From: Alphaproteobacteria bacterium | GTDB lineage: Bacteria > Pseudomonadota > Alphaproteobacteria > Reyranellales > Reyranellaceae | DNA length: 64,000 nucleotides | NCBI GenBank assembly: GCA_017308235.1 | Contig: JAFKFL010000027.1 | Span: forward strand, 1 to 64,000 | Direction: 5' to 3' | Part shown: one piece after another, positions 16,572 through 26,174 of the stretch | Position numbering within the stretch: the first letter of the stretch is position 1 | Layout: every line of letters starts with the position of its first letter | Made by a program: the position numbers and the translations under genes | The notes under the pieces: generated by a model | What the model was told of the DNA's origin: nothing | Seen by the model: the letters and a program-made list of their open reading frames with translations, nothing else | The model's database searches: none

Positions 16572-18149
16572 TCACTGAGCCATCCAGATCTCGTCCCACC
16601 ACGGGTAGTGGGCTGCCTTGGCAAGATCGTGCACATTGACGCTGGCGGCGTTGATCTGCGCTTGTTCGTGCAGCAGCAGCACCGGCAGATCGTGTGCCAG
16701 GATCTCCTGTACCTTGAAGTAGGCCTTGGCCCGCTCCTCCTGGTTGGCCCCGTCACGGCCCTCGTCGAACAGTTTGTCGACCTCGGGATTGGAATAGCGC
16801 GAGCCATTCACGAATACGGCTCCTTTGCGGATCGCGTCCGTGGTGTAGAGCCGAGAGACACCCAGTGCCGCATCGCCGCCTGTCGAATAGTTGGCGATGG
16901 CGGCATCGTAGTCGTAGTCATTGAAGATCTTGGTCGCGAACAGGTTGCCTTCCGTTCCCTGCAGCACGATCTTGATGCCAACCGCCTGCCAGTTGCGCTG
17001 AAGCACCTGTGCGGTCTGCACGTCGTCGGCGCGATTGGCCGAGAAAGCAAGCCGAAGCGTGGCGCGCGTGCCATCGGGCCCAGGCTTCAGCCCGGCATCG
17101 TCTAGCATCTTCTTCGCCCGCTCCGGGTCATAGGCGTACATCTTATTGAAGTCGACCGCCGGATTGTGGGCCCAGGTCAGACGACTGTCGAACGCACTGG
17201 TGCCCATCTGGCCGAGACCGAGATAGACGTTCTTGAAGAGATACTCACGGTCGATCGCGACCATCAGCGCCTGCCGCACCTCCGCCTTATCGAGTGGTGG
17301 ATTCTTGGTGTTGAACAGCACCAGATCATCCGCGCCGTAGCCTACGGGGAAAAGTTGGAAGCGCCGGTCGGCCGACAGCGTCTTGTAGTAGGTGAGCGAG
17401 AAGTAGAGTTCCTCGATCATGTCGATCTCACCGGCCTGAAGGGCGAGCACGCGGGCCGCCGAATCCGGGATCGTCTTCAGGATGACCTTGTCGAGATATG
17501 GCAAGCCAGCCCGGCGATAGTCGGGATTACGCACCAGCGTGACGTGGTCGCCCCGCACCCATTCGGCAAGACGAAAGGCGCCGCTGCCCATAGGTTTGGT
17601 GGTCAGCGCCGGATTGGTGAGGATGTCGCCCTTCTCGAAGATGTGCTTGGGCATGATCGCGGCGTTCTGTTCGCAGACCAAGGAGAACAGGAACGGTCCG
17701 AAGGGTTGCTTCAGGTGGAACACCACCGTGTGCGGATCGGACGAGTCGATACTGTCGATCGCCTTGCCGGCCGGGCCGAACTTGGGGCCGTACTTGGCGC
17801 TGATGTTCATTAGCGACCAGGCGACGTCCTCGGAGGTGACCGGCTGACCGTCTTCCCACTTTGAATTGTCGAGATGCATGGTGTAGGTCTTGCCGTCCGG
17901 CGAAGCCTCCCATGACTTGGCCAGTCCCGGTACCAGCTTGAAGCCGGGACCGAAGCGCAACAGGCCCTCGTAGGCCATGCAGCCGATCATGGTATCGGCC
18001 ACCTGGAAGCTGAAATTGCCCGAGAGCACGCGTGGATCGTCACCATTGCCGACGATCAGCGTGCCGCCCTTCTTTGGCGTGTCTGCAGCATAAGCGGTCG
18101 CCGAGATCAGCATGCAAATCGCGGCAGCAAGCCATCGCTTGGTAGTCAT
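16572..18149 (-). CDS. ABC importer periplasmic substrate-binding protein (SBP family 5)
   Basis: A 525-residue periplasmic protein. MTTKRWLAAAICMLISATAY and AADTPKKGGTLIVGN give a signal peptide cleaved near AYA-AD. Family-5 features follow: KLVPGLAKSWEASPDGKTYT, WEDGQPVTSEDVAWSL, and NTKNPPLDKAEVRQALMVAI near residue 290. Members bind peptides, nickel chelates, opines or, in Chelativorans, EDTA/NTA. With three LLM monooxygenases upstream, a small chelator, sulfur or amine compound is more likely than a peptide, but this is inference. ATG 18149 is chosen as it starts the signal peptide. Confidence 0.9.
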   Translation of the reverse strand: MTTKRWLAAAICMLISATAYAADTPKKGGTLIVGNGDDPRVLSGNFSFQVADTMIGCMAYEGLLRFGPGFKLVPGLAKSWEASPDGKTYTMHLDNSKWEDGQPVTSEDVAWSLMNISAKYGPKFGPAGKAIDSIDSSDPHTVVFHLKQPFGPFLFSLVCEQNAAIMPKHIFEKGDILTNPALTTKPMGSGAFRLAEWVRGDHVTLVRNPDYRRAGLPYLDKVILKTIPDSAARVLALQAGEIDMIEELYFSLTYYKTLSADRRFQLFPVGYGADDLVLFNTKNPPLDKAEVRQALMVAIDREYLFKNVYLGLGQMGTSAFDSRLTWAHNPAVDFNKMYAYDPERAKKMLDDAGLKPGPDGTRATLRLAFSANRADDVQTAQVLQRNWQAVGIKIVLQGTEGNLFATKIFNDYDYDAAIANYSTGGDAALGVSRLYTTDAIRKGAVFVNGSRYSNPEVDKLFDEGRDGANQEERAKAYFKVQEILAHDLPVLLLHEQAQINAASVNVHDLAKAAHYPWWDEIWMAQ

Positions 18150-18162
18150 AGGAAGTATCCGA

Positions 18163-19473
18163 TCAGGTTCGGGTTGAGGGCCGGCCGGGAGGACGCGACA
18201 GGCCGAGATGATCGCGCAAGGTTGGGCCGGTATAGTCCCGACGAAAGACGCCACGCTTCTGCAACGCTGGCACGACGTGATCAACGAACAGGGCAAGGTC
18301 GTCCGGGAAAAGCGGCGGCAGGATATTGAAGCCGTCGCTACCTCCCTCGTGCAGCCATTGCGTCATGTGATCTGCCAACTGATCGGGCGTGCCGACAAAG
18401 GACTGGTGGACGCGGCTGCGCACCATGATGCGAGCGGCGTTGCGGATGGTCATGGGCTCCCGCTCGGCGCGTTCGAGCAGGCCGAGCGCGTTCTGGCCGA
18501 GGGCCGGATTGAAGGCGCGGATGTCGCGGGTTGGCAGTGGCGCGTCGAGCGGATGGTCATATAGCCGGAACTTGGTCATCTCGGTCAGCATCCAAACACC
18601 GACCGAAGGATGCGCCAACTCGGCGAACTCCTCCTCGCGCCGACGCGCCGACGTCTCGGTATCACCGATGATCGGCGAAAGACCCGGCATGATCTTCACG
18701 CTCTTGGGATCGCGACCACGCGCCACCATGCGGGCGTGAATATCGGCACGGAAGGCCTGCGCCTCGGAAAGCTTGCCCTGCGCCGTGAAGATCGCCTCAC
18801 CGATGCGAGCCGCAAAGTCGCGACCGGGCGGGCTGCCGCCCGCCTGCACCAGCACCGGCCAGCCCTGCGGTGGACGCGGCATGCCGAGCGGTCCTTCGAC
18901 GGAGAAGAAGCTGCTGCGATAATCCGGTGCACGGATGCGCCCGTTGCTTTGCGGTGCGGCGCCGTCCTCCCAGCTGTCCCATAGCGCCGTTACGGCATCG
19001 ACGAACGACGCGGCGCGCTCGTAACGCAGCGACTTCTCCATGGCCTGGTCGCGGCTGAAGTTGAGTGCCGCCTTGTCGTCGAGGGTGGTGACGACGTTCC
19101 AGCCCGCACGGCCACCGCTCAAGTGATCGAGCGTCGCAAACTTGGCGGCGATCGAGGCGGGCTCGTTGTAGGTCGTGGAGAGTGTGGCCACGAGACCAAG
19201 ATGCTGGGTGACTGAACCCACCGCCGAGATGACCGAGACTGGATCAAGGTTGTTGATCGCGATCTCGCCCACGACACGACCTTCCCGCTCGCGCGCATTC
19301 AGCGCATCGCCCACGAAGAACAAATCGAACTTGCCGCGCTCTGCAAGCTGTCCTGCCTCGATATAGTAGTCGAGCTCGGTGATGCGCTCGGCGCGCATGT
19401 TGGGGTGACGCCAAGCGGCAATATGATGCCCGCCCGGATAGATAAAGACACCGAGATGAAGCTGGCGGGTCAT
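18163..19473 (-). CDS. LLM-class FMN-dependent monooxygenase, NtaA/SnaA/DszA/SfnA family (copy 3 of the operon)
   Basis: A 436-residue luciferase-like enzyme. MTRQLHLGVFIYPGGHHIAA, FFVGDALNAREREG, LVATLSTTYNEPASIAAKFA, DHLSGGRAGWNVVTTLDDKA and GMPRPPQGWPVLVQAGGSPP are signatures of the NtaA/DszA group. These use FMNH2 delivered by a separate reductase to oxygenate chelators, sulfones or sulfonates. Its C-terminus (YTGPTLRDHLGL) matches a tail shared with the other two LLM proteins here. ATG 19473 overlaps the previous stop as ATGA. The actual substrate is unknown. Confidence 0.88.
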   Translation of the reverse strand: MTRQLHLGVFIYPGGHHIAAWRHPNMRAERITELDYYIEAGQLAERGKFDLFFVGDALNAREREGRVVGEIAINNLDPVSVISAVGSVTQHLGLVATLSTTYNEPASIAAKFATLDHLSGGRAGWNVVTTLDDKAALNFSRDQAMEKSLRYERAASFVDAVTALWDSWEDGAAPQSNGRIRAPDYRSSFFSVEGPLGMPRPPQGWPVLVQAGGSPPGRDFAARIGEAIFTAQGKLSEAQAFRADIHARMVARGRDPKSVKIMPGLSPIIGDTETSARRREEEFAELAHPSVGVWMLTEMTKFRLYDHPLDAPLPTRDIRAFNPALGQNALGLLERAEREPMTIRNAARIMVRSRVHQSFVGTPDQLADHMTQWLHEGGSDGFNILPPLFPDDLALFVDHVVPALQKRGVFRRDYTGPTLRDHLGLSRPPGRPSTRT

Positions 19474-20507
19474 GCGGCGAACTGGCTCCGCGGCCGGGGC
19501 AAATGAAGATGCTCGCGCAGCGTCCGGCCTTCATAGGCGGCCGGCCGCTGCCCGCGACTCCGTAGTATTGGCACAACTTCGTCGACGAGCAGTTCGAAGT
19601 CGGTCGGCACCACGGCCGGTGCGATGTCGACACCGTCGCAAAGCGCCGACAGTTCGATCAGGTACGCGACGAGTCCATCGGGCGTTCCCGTGAAGGATAG
19701 GCCCGCGAGCGGTCCACCAAGTTCGGTGGTTCGCGCCTTGGCGGCGGCCTCGGTGGGCGCCAGCAGCACAGCGAGGCGCACGAGGAGACGTGGCCGCTCG
19801 CCCAGGCTCTGCCGGACAGCTGCCAGTTCTGCCGGGTCGTTCACCGGCGCCACCAGCACATTGGCTGTTTCACGCGCTAATGCCAGATCTTCGGGCGTGA
19901 CGCCGCGCTGGATCACCGGCGGATTACCCTGCAATGGACGCGGCGCGTTGAGCGGGCCGCGCACGCTGAAGAATGGCCCGGAATGATTAATCGGATGGAT
20001 GTACTTTGGATCGGAGAAGCGGCCGTTCGGCTTATCGAGCACGATCGACTCGTCCTCCCAGCTGTCCCAGAGCTTGCGCACCACCGTGACGCATTCGGCC
20101 GCACGCGCCCAGCGGGCGGCCGGTTCCTGTGGCTGCAAATGCGCAAAATCCGACAGTCGGCCGGTGCCCATCCGGGCGATCAGCGCACTGCGTCCCGCCG
20201 TCAGGCGATCGATCGCAGCAAACGAACGGGCGATGTTGAACGGCTCGGCGTGATCGAGCGCGATCGCGGCACCGAGGCCGATGCTCTTGCTCGATGCGGC
20301 CAGAGCCGCGATCAGCGGCACCGCATCGAGCACAAACGGGCCCGCCGGTCCCCATTCGCCATCGAACAGGATCGCGTCAAAGCCACCCCGCTCGGCGGTC
20401 GCGGTCAGCGTGCGGAACCATGCAAGCGACGGCGCCGCGGGTGCCGTGCTGTAACGCCAAGCATTGGGATGCGCGCCACAGCCCGGAATCGAAACGGTGA
20501 GGATCAT
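19470..20507 (-). CDS. LLM-class flavin-dependent oxidoreductase (copy 2, divergent and shorter)
   Basis: A 345-residue member of the same superfamily, shorter and more divergent than its two neighbours. It retains FNIARSFAAIDRLTAGRSAL, KLWDSWEDESIVLDKPNGRF, HSGPFFSVRGPLNAPRPLQG, NPPVIQRGVTPEDLALARE and the C-terminal EGRTLREHLHLPRP. The NtaA motif WNVVT is replaced by RMGTG, so cofactor or substrate contacts may differ. It could be a partner subunit or an enzyme for a second step. It starts at ATG 20507 and overlaps both neighbours by 4 nt. Confidence 0.84.
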   Translation of the reverse strand: MILTVSIPGCGAHPNAWRYSTAPAAPSLAWFRTLTATAERGGFDAILFDGEWGPAGPFVLDAVPLIAALAASSKSIGLGAAIALDHAEPFNIARSFAAIDRLTAGRSALIARMGTGRLSDFAHLQPQEPAARWARAAECVTVVRKLWDSWEDESIVLDKPNGRFSDPKYIHPINHSGPFFSVRGPLNAPRPLQGNPPVIQRGVTPEDLALARETANVLVAPVNDPAELAAVRQSLGERPRLLVRLAVLLAPTEAAAKARTTELGGPLAGLSFTGTPDGLVAYLIELSALCDGVDIAPAVVPTDFELLVDEVVPILRSRGQRPAAYEGRTLREHLHLPRPRSQFAA

Positions 20508-21847
20508 CGTGCCACCGTATGCGGGTTGGCAGGCCGTGGCAGGTCGAGATGGTCACGCAGCGTGCTGCCCGTGTACTCGGTGCGGAAGAGCCCACGGCGC
20601 TGCAACTCGGGAACGACCTGGTCGACGAAGTCCTTGACCCCGCCCGGGAGCGTCGAGAACTGCATCATAAAGCCATCGGTCGAGCCGCTCGTGAACCACT
20701 CCTCCATCACGTCTACGATCTGCTCAGGCGTGCCCTTGATGGTCTTGCGGCCGCGCTCGTAGCGTAGATAGAGCTGTCGGAGCGTCGGGTTCTCCTCGCG
20801 AATGATCTTCATGATGCCGTCAAAGAATGCCTTGTGCTGATTGGCATTCTTGGGCAGCCGCTCCGGCGGGATCGGCTCGTCGAGCGGCAAGTCCGAGAGA
20901 TCGGCCTCAAGATCGGTGCCTAACCGGAAGCGCCCGACGTCGGGATGGATCATCTCCTGCAACGCCTGGTATTTGTCTTCGGCTTCCTGTTGCGTACTGC
21001 CGATGACAACGGGCAGGCCAGCCAGGATCTTGAGCTGGTCAGGCGTACGGCCATACTTGGCCATGCGCCCCTTGAGATCGTCGTAGCCGCGCTTGGCATC
21101 CTTCGGATTGGAGGCGCTGGCGAAAACGATCTCTGCCGTTCGTGCGGCGAGCTCGAGGCCGGTATCGGAGGCGCCGGCCTGGATGATCACCGGATGGCCT
21201 TGCGGCGAACGCGCGATGTTGAGCGCACCGTCGACTTTGAAGAACTTGCCTTCGTGTTTCACCGGATGTTGTCGTGAGGGCTCGAAGAAAAGGCCGGTCT
21301 GGCGGTCGTGGACGAAGGCGTCATCGTCCCAGCTGTCCCATAGCTTGCTCACCACATCGACGAATTCACCCGCCTTCTCGTAGCGCAGCGCGTGCGGTGG
21401 CAGCTGAGAATGGCCGAAGTTACGCGCGGCATAGTCGTTGGCAGAGGTGACGACGTTCCACGCCGCGCGGCCGCCCGATATATGGTCGAGCGACGCGAAT
21501 AGGCGTGCCACGTTGTAGGGTTCCGAGAAGCTGGTCGAGACGGTGCCGCCGAGGCCGATGCGCCGGGTCGCGCCCGCGAGTGCGGTGAGCAATGTCACCG
21601 GCTCGAGCACGTTCATGAACATCGGGAAACGGCTCCAGGCGTGTAGGTTATCGGTGCGCGCCGCCGGTGTGTCGGCAACGAAGAAAAGGTCGAACAGGCC
21701 GCGCTCGGCTTCCTGCGCGAGCGCCTGGAAATAGTCGATGTCGGTCGAGCCTCCGGCCTTCCCTTCGGGGTGCAGCCACGCCGCCGGGTGGCCGCCTGCC
21801 GCCGAGCCGATCAACATGCCGAGAGCTAACTTCCTGCCGCTATCCAC
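20504..21847 (-). CDS. LLM-class FMN-dependent monooxygenase, NtaA/SnaA/DszA/SfnA family (copy 1, operon leader)
   Basis: A 447-residue enzyme starting at GTG 21847 (VDSGRKLALGMLIGSAAGGH) with GAGGGAG 6 nt upstream; the frame is open further but lacks family sequence. Motifs: ERGLFDLFFVADTPAARTDN, VSTSFSEPYNVARLFASLDH, SGGRAAWNVVTSANDYAARN and ARSPQGHPVIIQAGASDTGL. These place it with FMNH2-dependent nitrilotriacetate and dibenzothiophene-sulfone monooxygenases. First gene of the operon, so the promoter should lie in 21848-22026. No flavin reductase is encoded in the operon, so reduced FMN must come from elsewhere. Confidence 0.88.
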   Translation of the reverse strand: MDSGRKLALGMLIGSAAGGHPAAWLHPEGKAGGSTDIDYFQALAQEAERGLFDLFFVADTPAARTDNLHAWSRFPMFMNVLEPVTLLTALAGATRRIGLGGTVSTSFSEPYNVARLFASLDHISGGRAAWNVVTSANDYAARNFGHSQLPPHALRYEKAGEFVDVVSKLWDSWDDDAFVHDRQTGLFFEPSRQHPVKHEGKFFKVDGALNIARSPQGHPVIIQAGASDTGLELAARTAEIVFASASNPKDAKRGYDDLKGRMAKYGRTPDQLKILAGLPVVIGSTQQEAEDKYQALQEMIHPDVGRFRLGTDLEADLSDLPLDEPIPPERLPKNANQHKAFFDGIMKIIREENPTLRQLYLRYERGRKTIKGTPEQIVDVMEEWFTSGSTDGFMMQFSTLPGGVKDFVDQVVPELQRRGLFRTEYTGSTLRDHLDLPRPANPHTVAR

Positions 21848-22026
21848 GCCCGGCTCCCTCTCTTCTGCGAATAAGACTATACAAAAGAGCGCGAACGAGC
21901 CACCCTGACCACGCATGGCATCATCGCTTGCAGGCCAGCTGCGATGCGCCTGGCGGCATTTTAGGTTGCCGTTGCGGGATGAAGGTGGAGTTGGCTGCGT
22001 ATCGCTCCTTCGGGGACGATACCTTA

Positions 22027-23835
22027 ATGAATGACACGCGGGCCGATCGAAGAACCGAACTTGTGTGCTTGGCAGCCGTTCTAATCGTCGCGGCCGCTTT
22101 GCGTCTATGGCGGCTGGACGACAACGGCTTCGGTACACTCTATTACGCTGCCGGTGTGCGCAGCCTGCTCCAGGGCGGTTGGCTGTTCTTCTACAATTCT
22201 TTCGATCCGGCGGGTGTTGTCTCGCTCGACAAACCACCGATCACTTTCTGGATCCAAGCCGCGTTCGCCTCGCTCCTTGGCTTCAGTGGTTGGGTCCTTC
22301 ACCTGCCGCAAGCACTGGCGGGCATCGGGTCTGTAGCGATCCTGTATCGTCTGGTTCGCCGGCCGTTTGGACCAGTGGCCGGACTGATCGCCGCTTTCCT
22401 GCTTGCAATCACGCCGATCTCGGTCGCTATCGACCGGTCTAACAATACCGACTCATGGTTGGTACTCTTTCTGTTGTTGGCGGCCTGGGCCGCCCTGCGC
22501 GGCAGTGGCCCATCGCTCGTGCTGTCGATGGCTCTTCTGGGCGTGGCATTCAACGTCAAGATGCTGGCAGCACTGGTATGCGGGCCGGCAATTCTCGCCG
22601 CGTGGCTTTTATCGGGTGCCATAAGCTGGCGTAGTCGGCTCGCCTGGATGACAGCAGCCGGCGCCGCACTCGTGATCGTAGGTCTTTCGTGGGCGGTCGC
22701 ATTCGATCTCACACCCGCTGCTTCTCGTCCCTACGCTGGAAGCACCAAGAGCAATTCAATGCTTGAGCTGGTCTTGCTGCACAATGGTCTCGAACGCTTC
22801 GTGCACACCCGCTCACCCCGCCCCGCGCCGTTGGCGCAAGCGGGCGACGGGCGACGCTTTCAGATGTATGACCGGGTACCGACCGGGCCCCTGAGGCTTG
22901 CCACGCCGACACTGGCGAGCCAGGTCGCATGGACCTTGCCGCTCGCTATATTGGGGCTTGCGCTTGCAATGGGATGGCGTCGACCCCACGATGGGGCCCA
23001 GTCGTCGCTCGTCCAGTGGGGTGTCTGGGCCCTTATATACGGCATCGTTTTTAGCGTCGCGGGAGGCATCTTCCATGCCTATTACCTCTCCGCGCTCGCT
23101 CCGCCGCTCGCCGCGCTTGGAGCCATCGGTTGCGTTCAGCTCTGGCGACGTGGGCCAGCCTATCTCGCACTTGGTCTTGCTCTTTGCGCAATTTGGCAGA
23201 TCTACATCACGGGAATGTCGATCGGCTGGACCTCGCCGTGGCTCGGCTTCGCAGCGGTTGGCCTCATTGGCGCGGCCGGCACTTTATGGTTCGGCAAACA
23301 ACCGGCTACCATCTTCGGCGGCGTCGCCCTTTTCGTCCTGCCCGTCGCCTGGGCACTCAGTCCCGTCTTTGTGACCGGCAACAGGGTCTTGCCCTACGCC
23401 AGTTTCGCACGCTGGCTCGACCTCGACGATGGTCGCGGTGTGATCCTCTCGCGCAACTTCCAAGCGCTGGGCGATGATCCCAAGCTGTTCGCATTCCTGG
23501 CCGAACATCGCGGCGGGGCGCACTTTGCTTTGGCCGCCCCCACTACGGGCATGGTAGCGCCACTTATCATTCATACCGGCCAACCTGCACTTGCCTACGG
23601 CGGATACTTCGGCGCGGATCCGATCCTGCCGCTCGACACCTTTGCTGACATGGCAAAGCGTGGCGAGGTGCGTTTTGTGTTACTCGGTAGCCGAACACCG
23701 GACAGCGAGACACGCCAGGGTCAATTCGTTCGCTGGGTCCGCGAGCACGCCACTCCAGTCGATCCTGCGCTCTGGCGCTCGGTGCCACCCGAGATGCGAC
23801 GGTCGGTCATGTTGTATGACCTCAAAGGAAGCTAG
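22027..23835 (+). CDS. ArnT/PMT-like membrane glycosyltransferase (GT39/83 type)
   Basis: A 602-residue polytopic protein with about 10-12 membrane segments. The first periplasmic loop (LRLWRLDDNGFGTLYYAAGV) carries the acidic residues used by ArnT/PMT GT-C enzymes, followed by SLDKPPITFWIQAAFASLLG, the DKPP motif of bacterial ArnT-like proteins. The C-terminal 150 residues form a soluble domain. Such enzymes transfer a sugar from an undecaprenyl or dolichyl-type phosphate donor to lipid A, glycans or proteins on the periplasmic face. The acceptor here is unknown. ATG 22027 is preferred over ATG 21979 because the N-terminus then leads straight into the first helix; neither has a strong ribosome site. 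Confidence 0.82.
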   Translation: MNDTRADRRTELVCLAAVLIVAAALRLWRLDDNGFGTLYYAAGVRSLLQGGWLFFYNSFDPAGVVSLDKPPITFWIQAAFASLLGFSGWVLHLPQALAGIGSVAILYRLVRRPFGPVAGLIAAFLLAITPISVAIDRSNNTDSWLVLFLLLAAWAALRGSGPSLVLSMALLGVAFNVKMLAALVCGPAILAAWLLSGAISWRSRLAWMTAAGAALVIVGLSWAVAFDLTPAASRPYAGSTKSNSMLELVLLHNGLERFVHTRSPRPAPLAQAGDGRRFQMYDRVPTGPLRLATPTLASQVAWTLPLAILGLALAMGWRRPHDGAQSSLVQWGVWALIYGIVFSVAGGIFHAYYLSALAPPLAALGAIGCVQLWRRGPAYLALGLALCAIWQIYITGMSIGWTSPWLGFAAVGLIGAAGTLWFGKQPATIFGGVALFVLPVAWALSPVFVTGNRVLPYASFARWLDLDDGRGVILSRNFQALGDDPKLFAFLAEHRGGAHFALAAPTTGMVAPLIIHTGQPALAYGGYFGADPILPLDTFADMAKRGEVRFVLLGSRTPDSETRQGQFVRWVREHATPVDPALWRSVPPEMRRSVMLYDLKGS

Positions 23836-23882
23836 TCTGCGAAAGCCGTGGTCGCTGACTCCATGCTTCATGTCCGCTCTTG

Positions 23883-23899
23883 TTTAGATTAGTTCTAAG
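23883..23899. promoter_or_regulatory. Irr-box (ICE)-like element upstream of katG
   Basis: TTTAGAT-TAG-TTCTAAG contains the exact inverted repeat TTAGA-N5-TCTAA. It matches the rhizobial iron-control element consensus TTTAGAA-N3-TTCTAAA in 12 of 14 arm positions. It ends 37 nt before the katG ATG, overlapping an A/T-rich stretch (AATATATAG) suited to a -10 region. Irr binding here is inference. Confidence 0.45.
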
Positions 23900-23936
23900 G
23901 AATATATAGGGGGAACAAACGCAATCGGAGAGGACC

Positions 23937-26108
23937 ATGGCGAGTGAAAGCAAGTGCCCGGTCTCGGGCGGACCCCGCGCACGCGCGAACCGCGACTGGT
24001 GGCCGAACCAGCTGGACCTACAGATCCTACATCAGCATTCCAGCTTGTCCGACCCGATGGACAAAACGTTCGACTATGCCAAGGAATTCAAGAGCCTCGA
24101 TCTCAATGCCGTGATCAAGGACTTGCATGCCTTGATGACGACCTCACAGGATTGGTGGCCTGCTGACTTCGGCCACTACGGTGGACTATTCATTCGCATG
24201 GCGTGGCATCTCGCCGGTACATACCGCATCGGCGATGGCCGTGGTGGCGGCGGTTCTGGCCAACAGCGCTTCGCGCCGGTCAACAGCTGGCCCGACAATG
24301 CGAACCTCGACAAGGCGCGCCGACTCCTATGGCCGATCAAGCAGAAATACGGCCGCAAGATCTCCTGGGCTGACCTCATGATCCTTGCAGGCAACGTCGC
24401 GCTGGAATCGATGGGCTTCAAGACGTTCGGTTTTGGCGGCGGGCGCGAAGAAGTCTGGGAGCCCGACGAGTCCATCTATTGGGGACCCGAAGGCAAATGG
24501 CTTGCCGACGAGCGCTATAGCGGCGACCGCGACCTCCAGAGTCCACTCGGCGCGGTTCAGATGGGTTTGATCTATGTCAATCCAGAAGGGCCAAACGGCA
24601 AGCCGGATCCCATTGCCGCCGCTCGAGACATCCGCGAAACCTTCGCCCGGATGGCGATGAACGACGAAGAGACCGTTGCGTTGATTGCGGGTGGGCACAG
24701 CTTCGGCAAGACCCACGGCGCTGGTGAGGCTTCTCAGGTAGGCCCGGAGCCGGAAGCCGCGCCCATCGAAGATCAGGGCCTCGGTTGGAGGAGCACGTTC
24801 GGCTCGGGGAAGGGAAAGGACGCGATCACCAGCGGCCTCGAGGTCACCTGGACGCAGACGCCGACCAAGTGGAGCAACCACTTCTTCGAGAACCTGTTCA
24901 ACCACGAATGGGAACTGACCAAGAGCCCTGCCGGCGCACACCAGTGGACGGCAAAGGGCGCCACCGCCACGATTCCCGACGCCTATGACGCGGCGAAGCG
25001 GCATGTGCCCACCATGCTGACCACCGACCTCGCGCTGCGTTTCGACCCAGCCTATGAGAAAGTTTCGCGACGCTTCCTAGAGCATCCAGATCAGTTCGCC
25101 GATGCGTTCGCCCGGGCTTGGTTCAAGCTGACGCACCGAGATATGGGGCCGATAGTACGTTATCTCGGCCCGCTCGTGCCGAAGGAACCGCTGATCTGGC
25201 AGGACCCGACCCCCGCCGTTGATCATCCACTGATCGATGGACAGGACGTTGCCGCACTGAAAGCGCAGGTCCTTGCTTCGAACCTGACAGTCTCGCAACT
25301 GGTCTCGGCGGCTTGGGCATCGGCCTCGACGTTTCGTGGCTCCGACAAGCGTGGTGGCGCCAACGGTGCGCGCATCCGCCTCGAGCCGCAAAAGGACTGG
25401 GAGATCAACCAGCCGGCAGAGCTTGCAAAGGTGCTGCTCACGCTCGAGACGATCCAAAAGAACTTCAATGCGTCACAGTCTGGCGGGAAGAAGGTCTCGC
25501 TGGCCGATCTGATCGTACTCGCAGGCTGCGCAGCAATTGAGAAGGCCGCCAAGGCCGCCGGTTACGAAGTGACCATTTCCTTCACACCGGGTCGTATGGA
25601 CGCATCGCAGGCGCAAACCGACACCCATTCGTTCGCCCCGCTCGAGCCGACCGCAGATGGGTTCCGCAACTATCTCCACAGCAAGCAGCGCGTGTCGCCG
25701 GAAGAGCTGCTGGTCGATCGTGCGCAGTTGCTAACGCTGACGGCGCCGGAAATGACAGTGCTCGTTGGAGGCCTGCGCGTGCTCGGCGCCAATGCCGGCA
25801 AGTCCCCTCATGGCGTCTTCACCAAGCGACCAGAGATGCTGACCAACGACTTCTTTGTCAACCTGCTCGACATGGACACGCAATGGCAGCCGTCTAAAGA
25901 CAGTGAAGGCGTGTACGAAGGACGTGACCGTAAAACGAACAACGTTAAGTGGACCGGCACGCGGGTCGACCTTGTTTTCGGTTCACACTCGCAGCTTCGC
26001 GCGCTCGCGGAAGTCTATGCGTGCGCCGATTCTGGAGGGAAATTCGTGAAGGATTTCGCCACGGCGTGGACCAAGGTAATGAACCTCGATCGCTTCGATG
26101 CAATGTGA
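23937..26108 (+). CDS. katG: Catalase-peroxidase
   Basis: A 723-residue bifunctional haem enzyme that removes H2O2 by catalase and peroxidase activity. Distal site: FIRMAWHLAGTYR (Arg, Trp, His). Proximal His: IAGGHSFGKTHGAG. The covalent Met-Tyr-Trp adduct residues are present: Trp in AWH, Tyr in GLIYVNPEGPNG and Met in FARMAMNDEETVA. The C-terminal duplicated domain (ASTFRGSDKRGGANGARIRL) is intact, and total length is the family norm. The ATG at 23937 has GGAGAGGA upstream. No oxyR lies nearby. The ICE-like repeat immediately upstream suggests iron-responsive control. Convergent with hyuB. Confidence 0.97.
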   Translation: MASESKCPVSGGPRARANRDWWPNQLDLQILHQHSSLSDPMDKTFDYAKEFKSLDLNAVIKDLHALMTTSQDWWPADFGHYGGLFIRMAWHLAGTYRIGDGRGGGGSGQQRFAPVNSWPDNANLDKARRLLWPIKQKYGRKISWADLMILAGNVALESMGFKTFGFGGGREEVWEPDESIYWGPEGKWLADERYSGDRDLQSPLGAVQMGLIYVNPEGPNGKPDPIAAARDIRETFARMAMNDEETVALIAGGHSFGKTHGAGEASQVGPEPEAAPIEDQGLGWRSTFGSGKGKDAITSGLEVTWTQTPTKWSNHFFENLFNHEWELTKSPAGAHQWTAKGATATIPDAYDAAKRHVPTMLTTDLALRFDPAYEKVSRRFLEHPDQFADAFARAWFKLTHRDMGPIVRYLGPLVPKEPLIWQDPTPAVDHPLIDGQDVAALKAQVLASNLTVSQLVSAAWASASTFRGSDKRGGANGARIRLEPQKDWEINQPAELAKVLLTLETIQKNFNASQSGGKKVSLADLIVLAGCAAIEKAAKAAGYEVTISFTPGRMDASQAQTDTHSFAPLEPTADGFRNYLHSKQRVSPEELLVDRAQLLTLTAPEMTVLVGGLRVLGANAGKSPHGVFTKRPEMLTNDFFVNLLDMDTQWQPSKDSEGVYEGRDRKTNNVKWTGTRVDLVFGSHSQLRALAEVYACADSGGKFVKDFATAWTKVMNLDRFDAM

Positions 26109-26174
26109 TCCGAGCGGACTACGCATCGATTTGATCCAAGGGCTAAGATGCGGAAGGCCTTTGCGGCCGAAAAC

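Noticed and set aside
26109..26174. GGCC-rich stem between katG and hyuB as a terminator
   Set aside because: Only a 4-bp stem and no T-tract on either strand.
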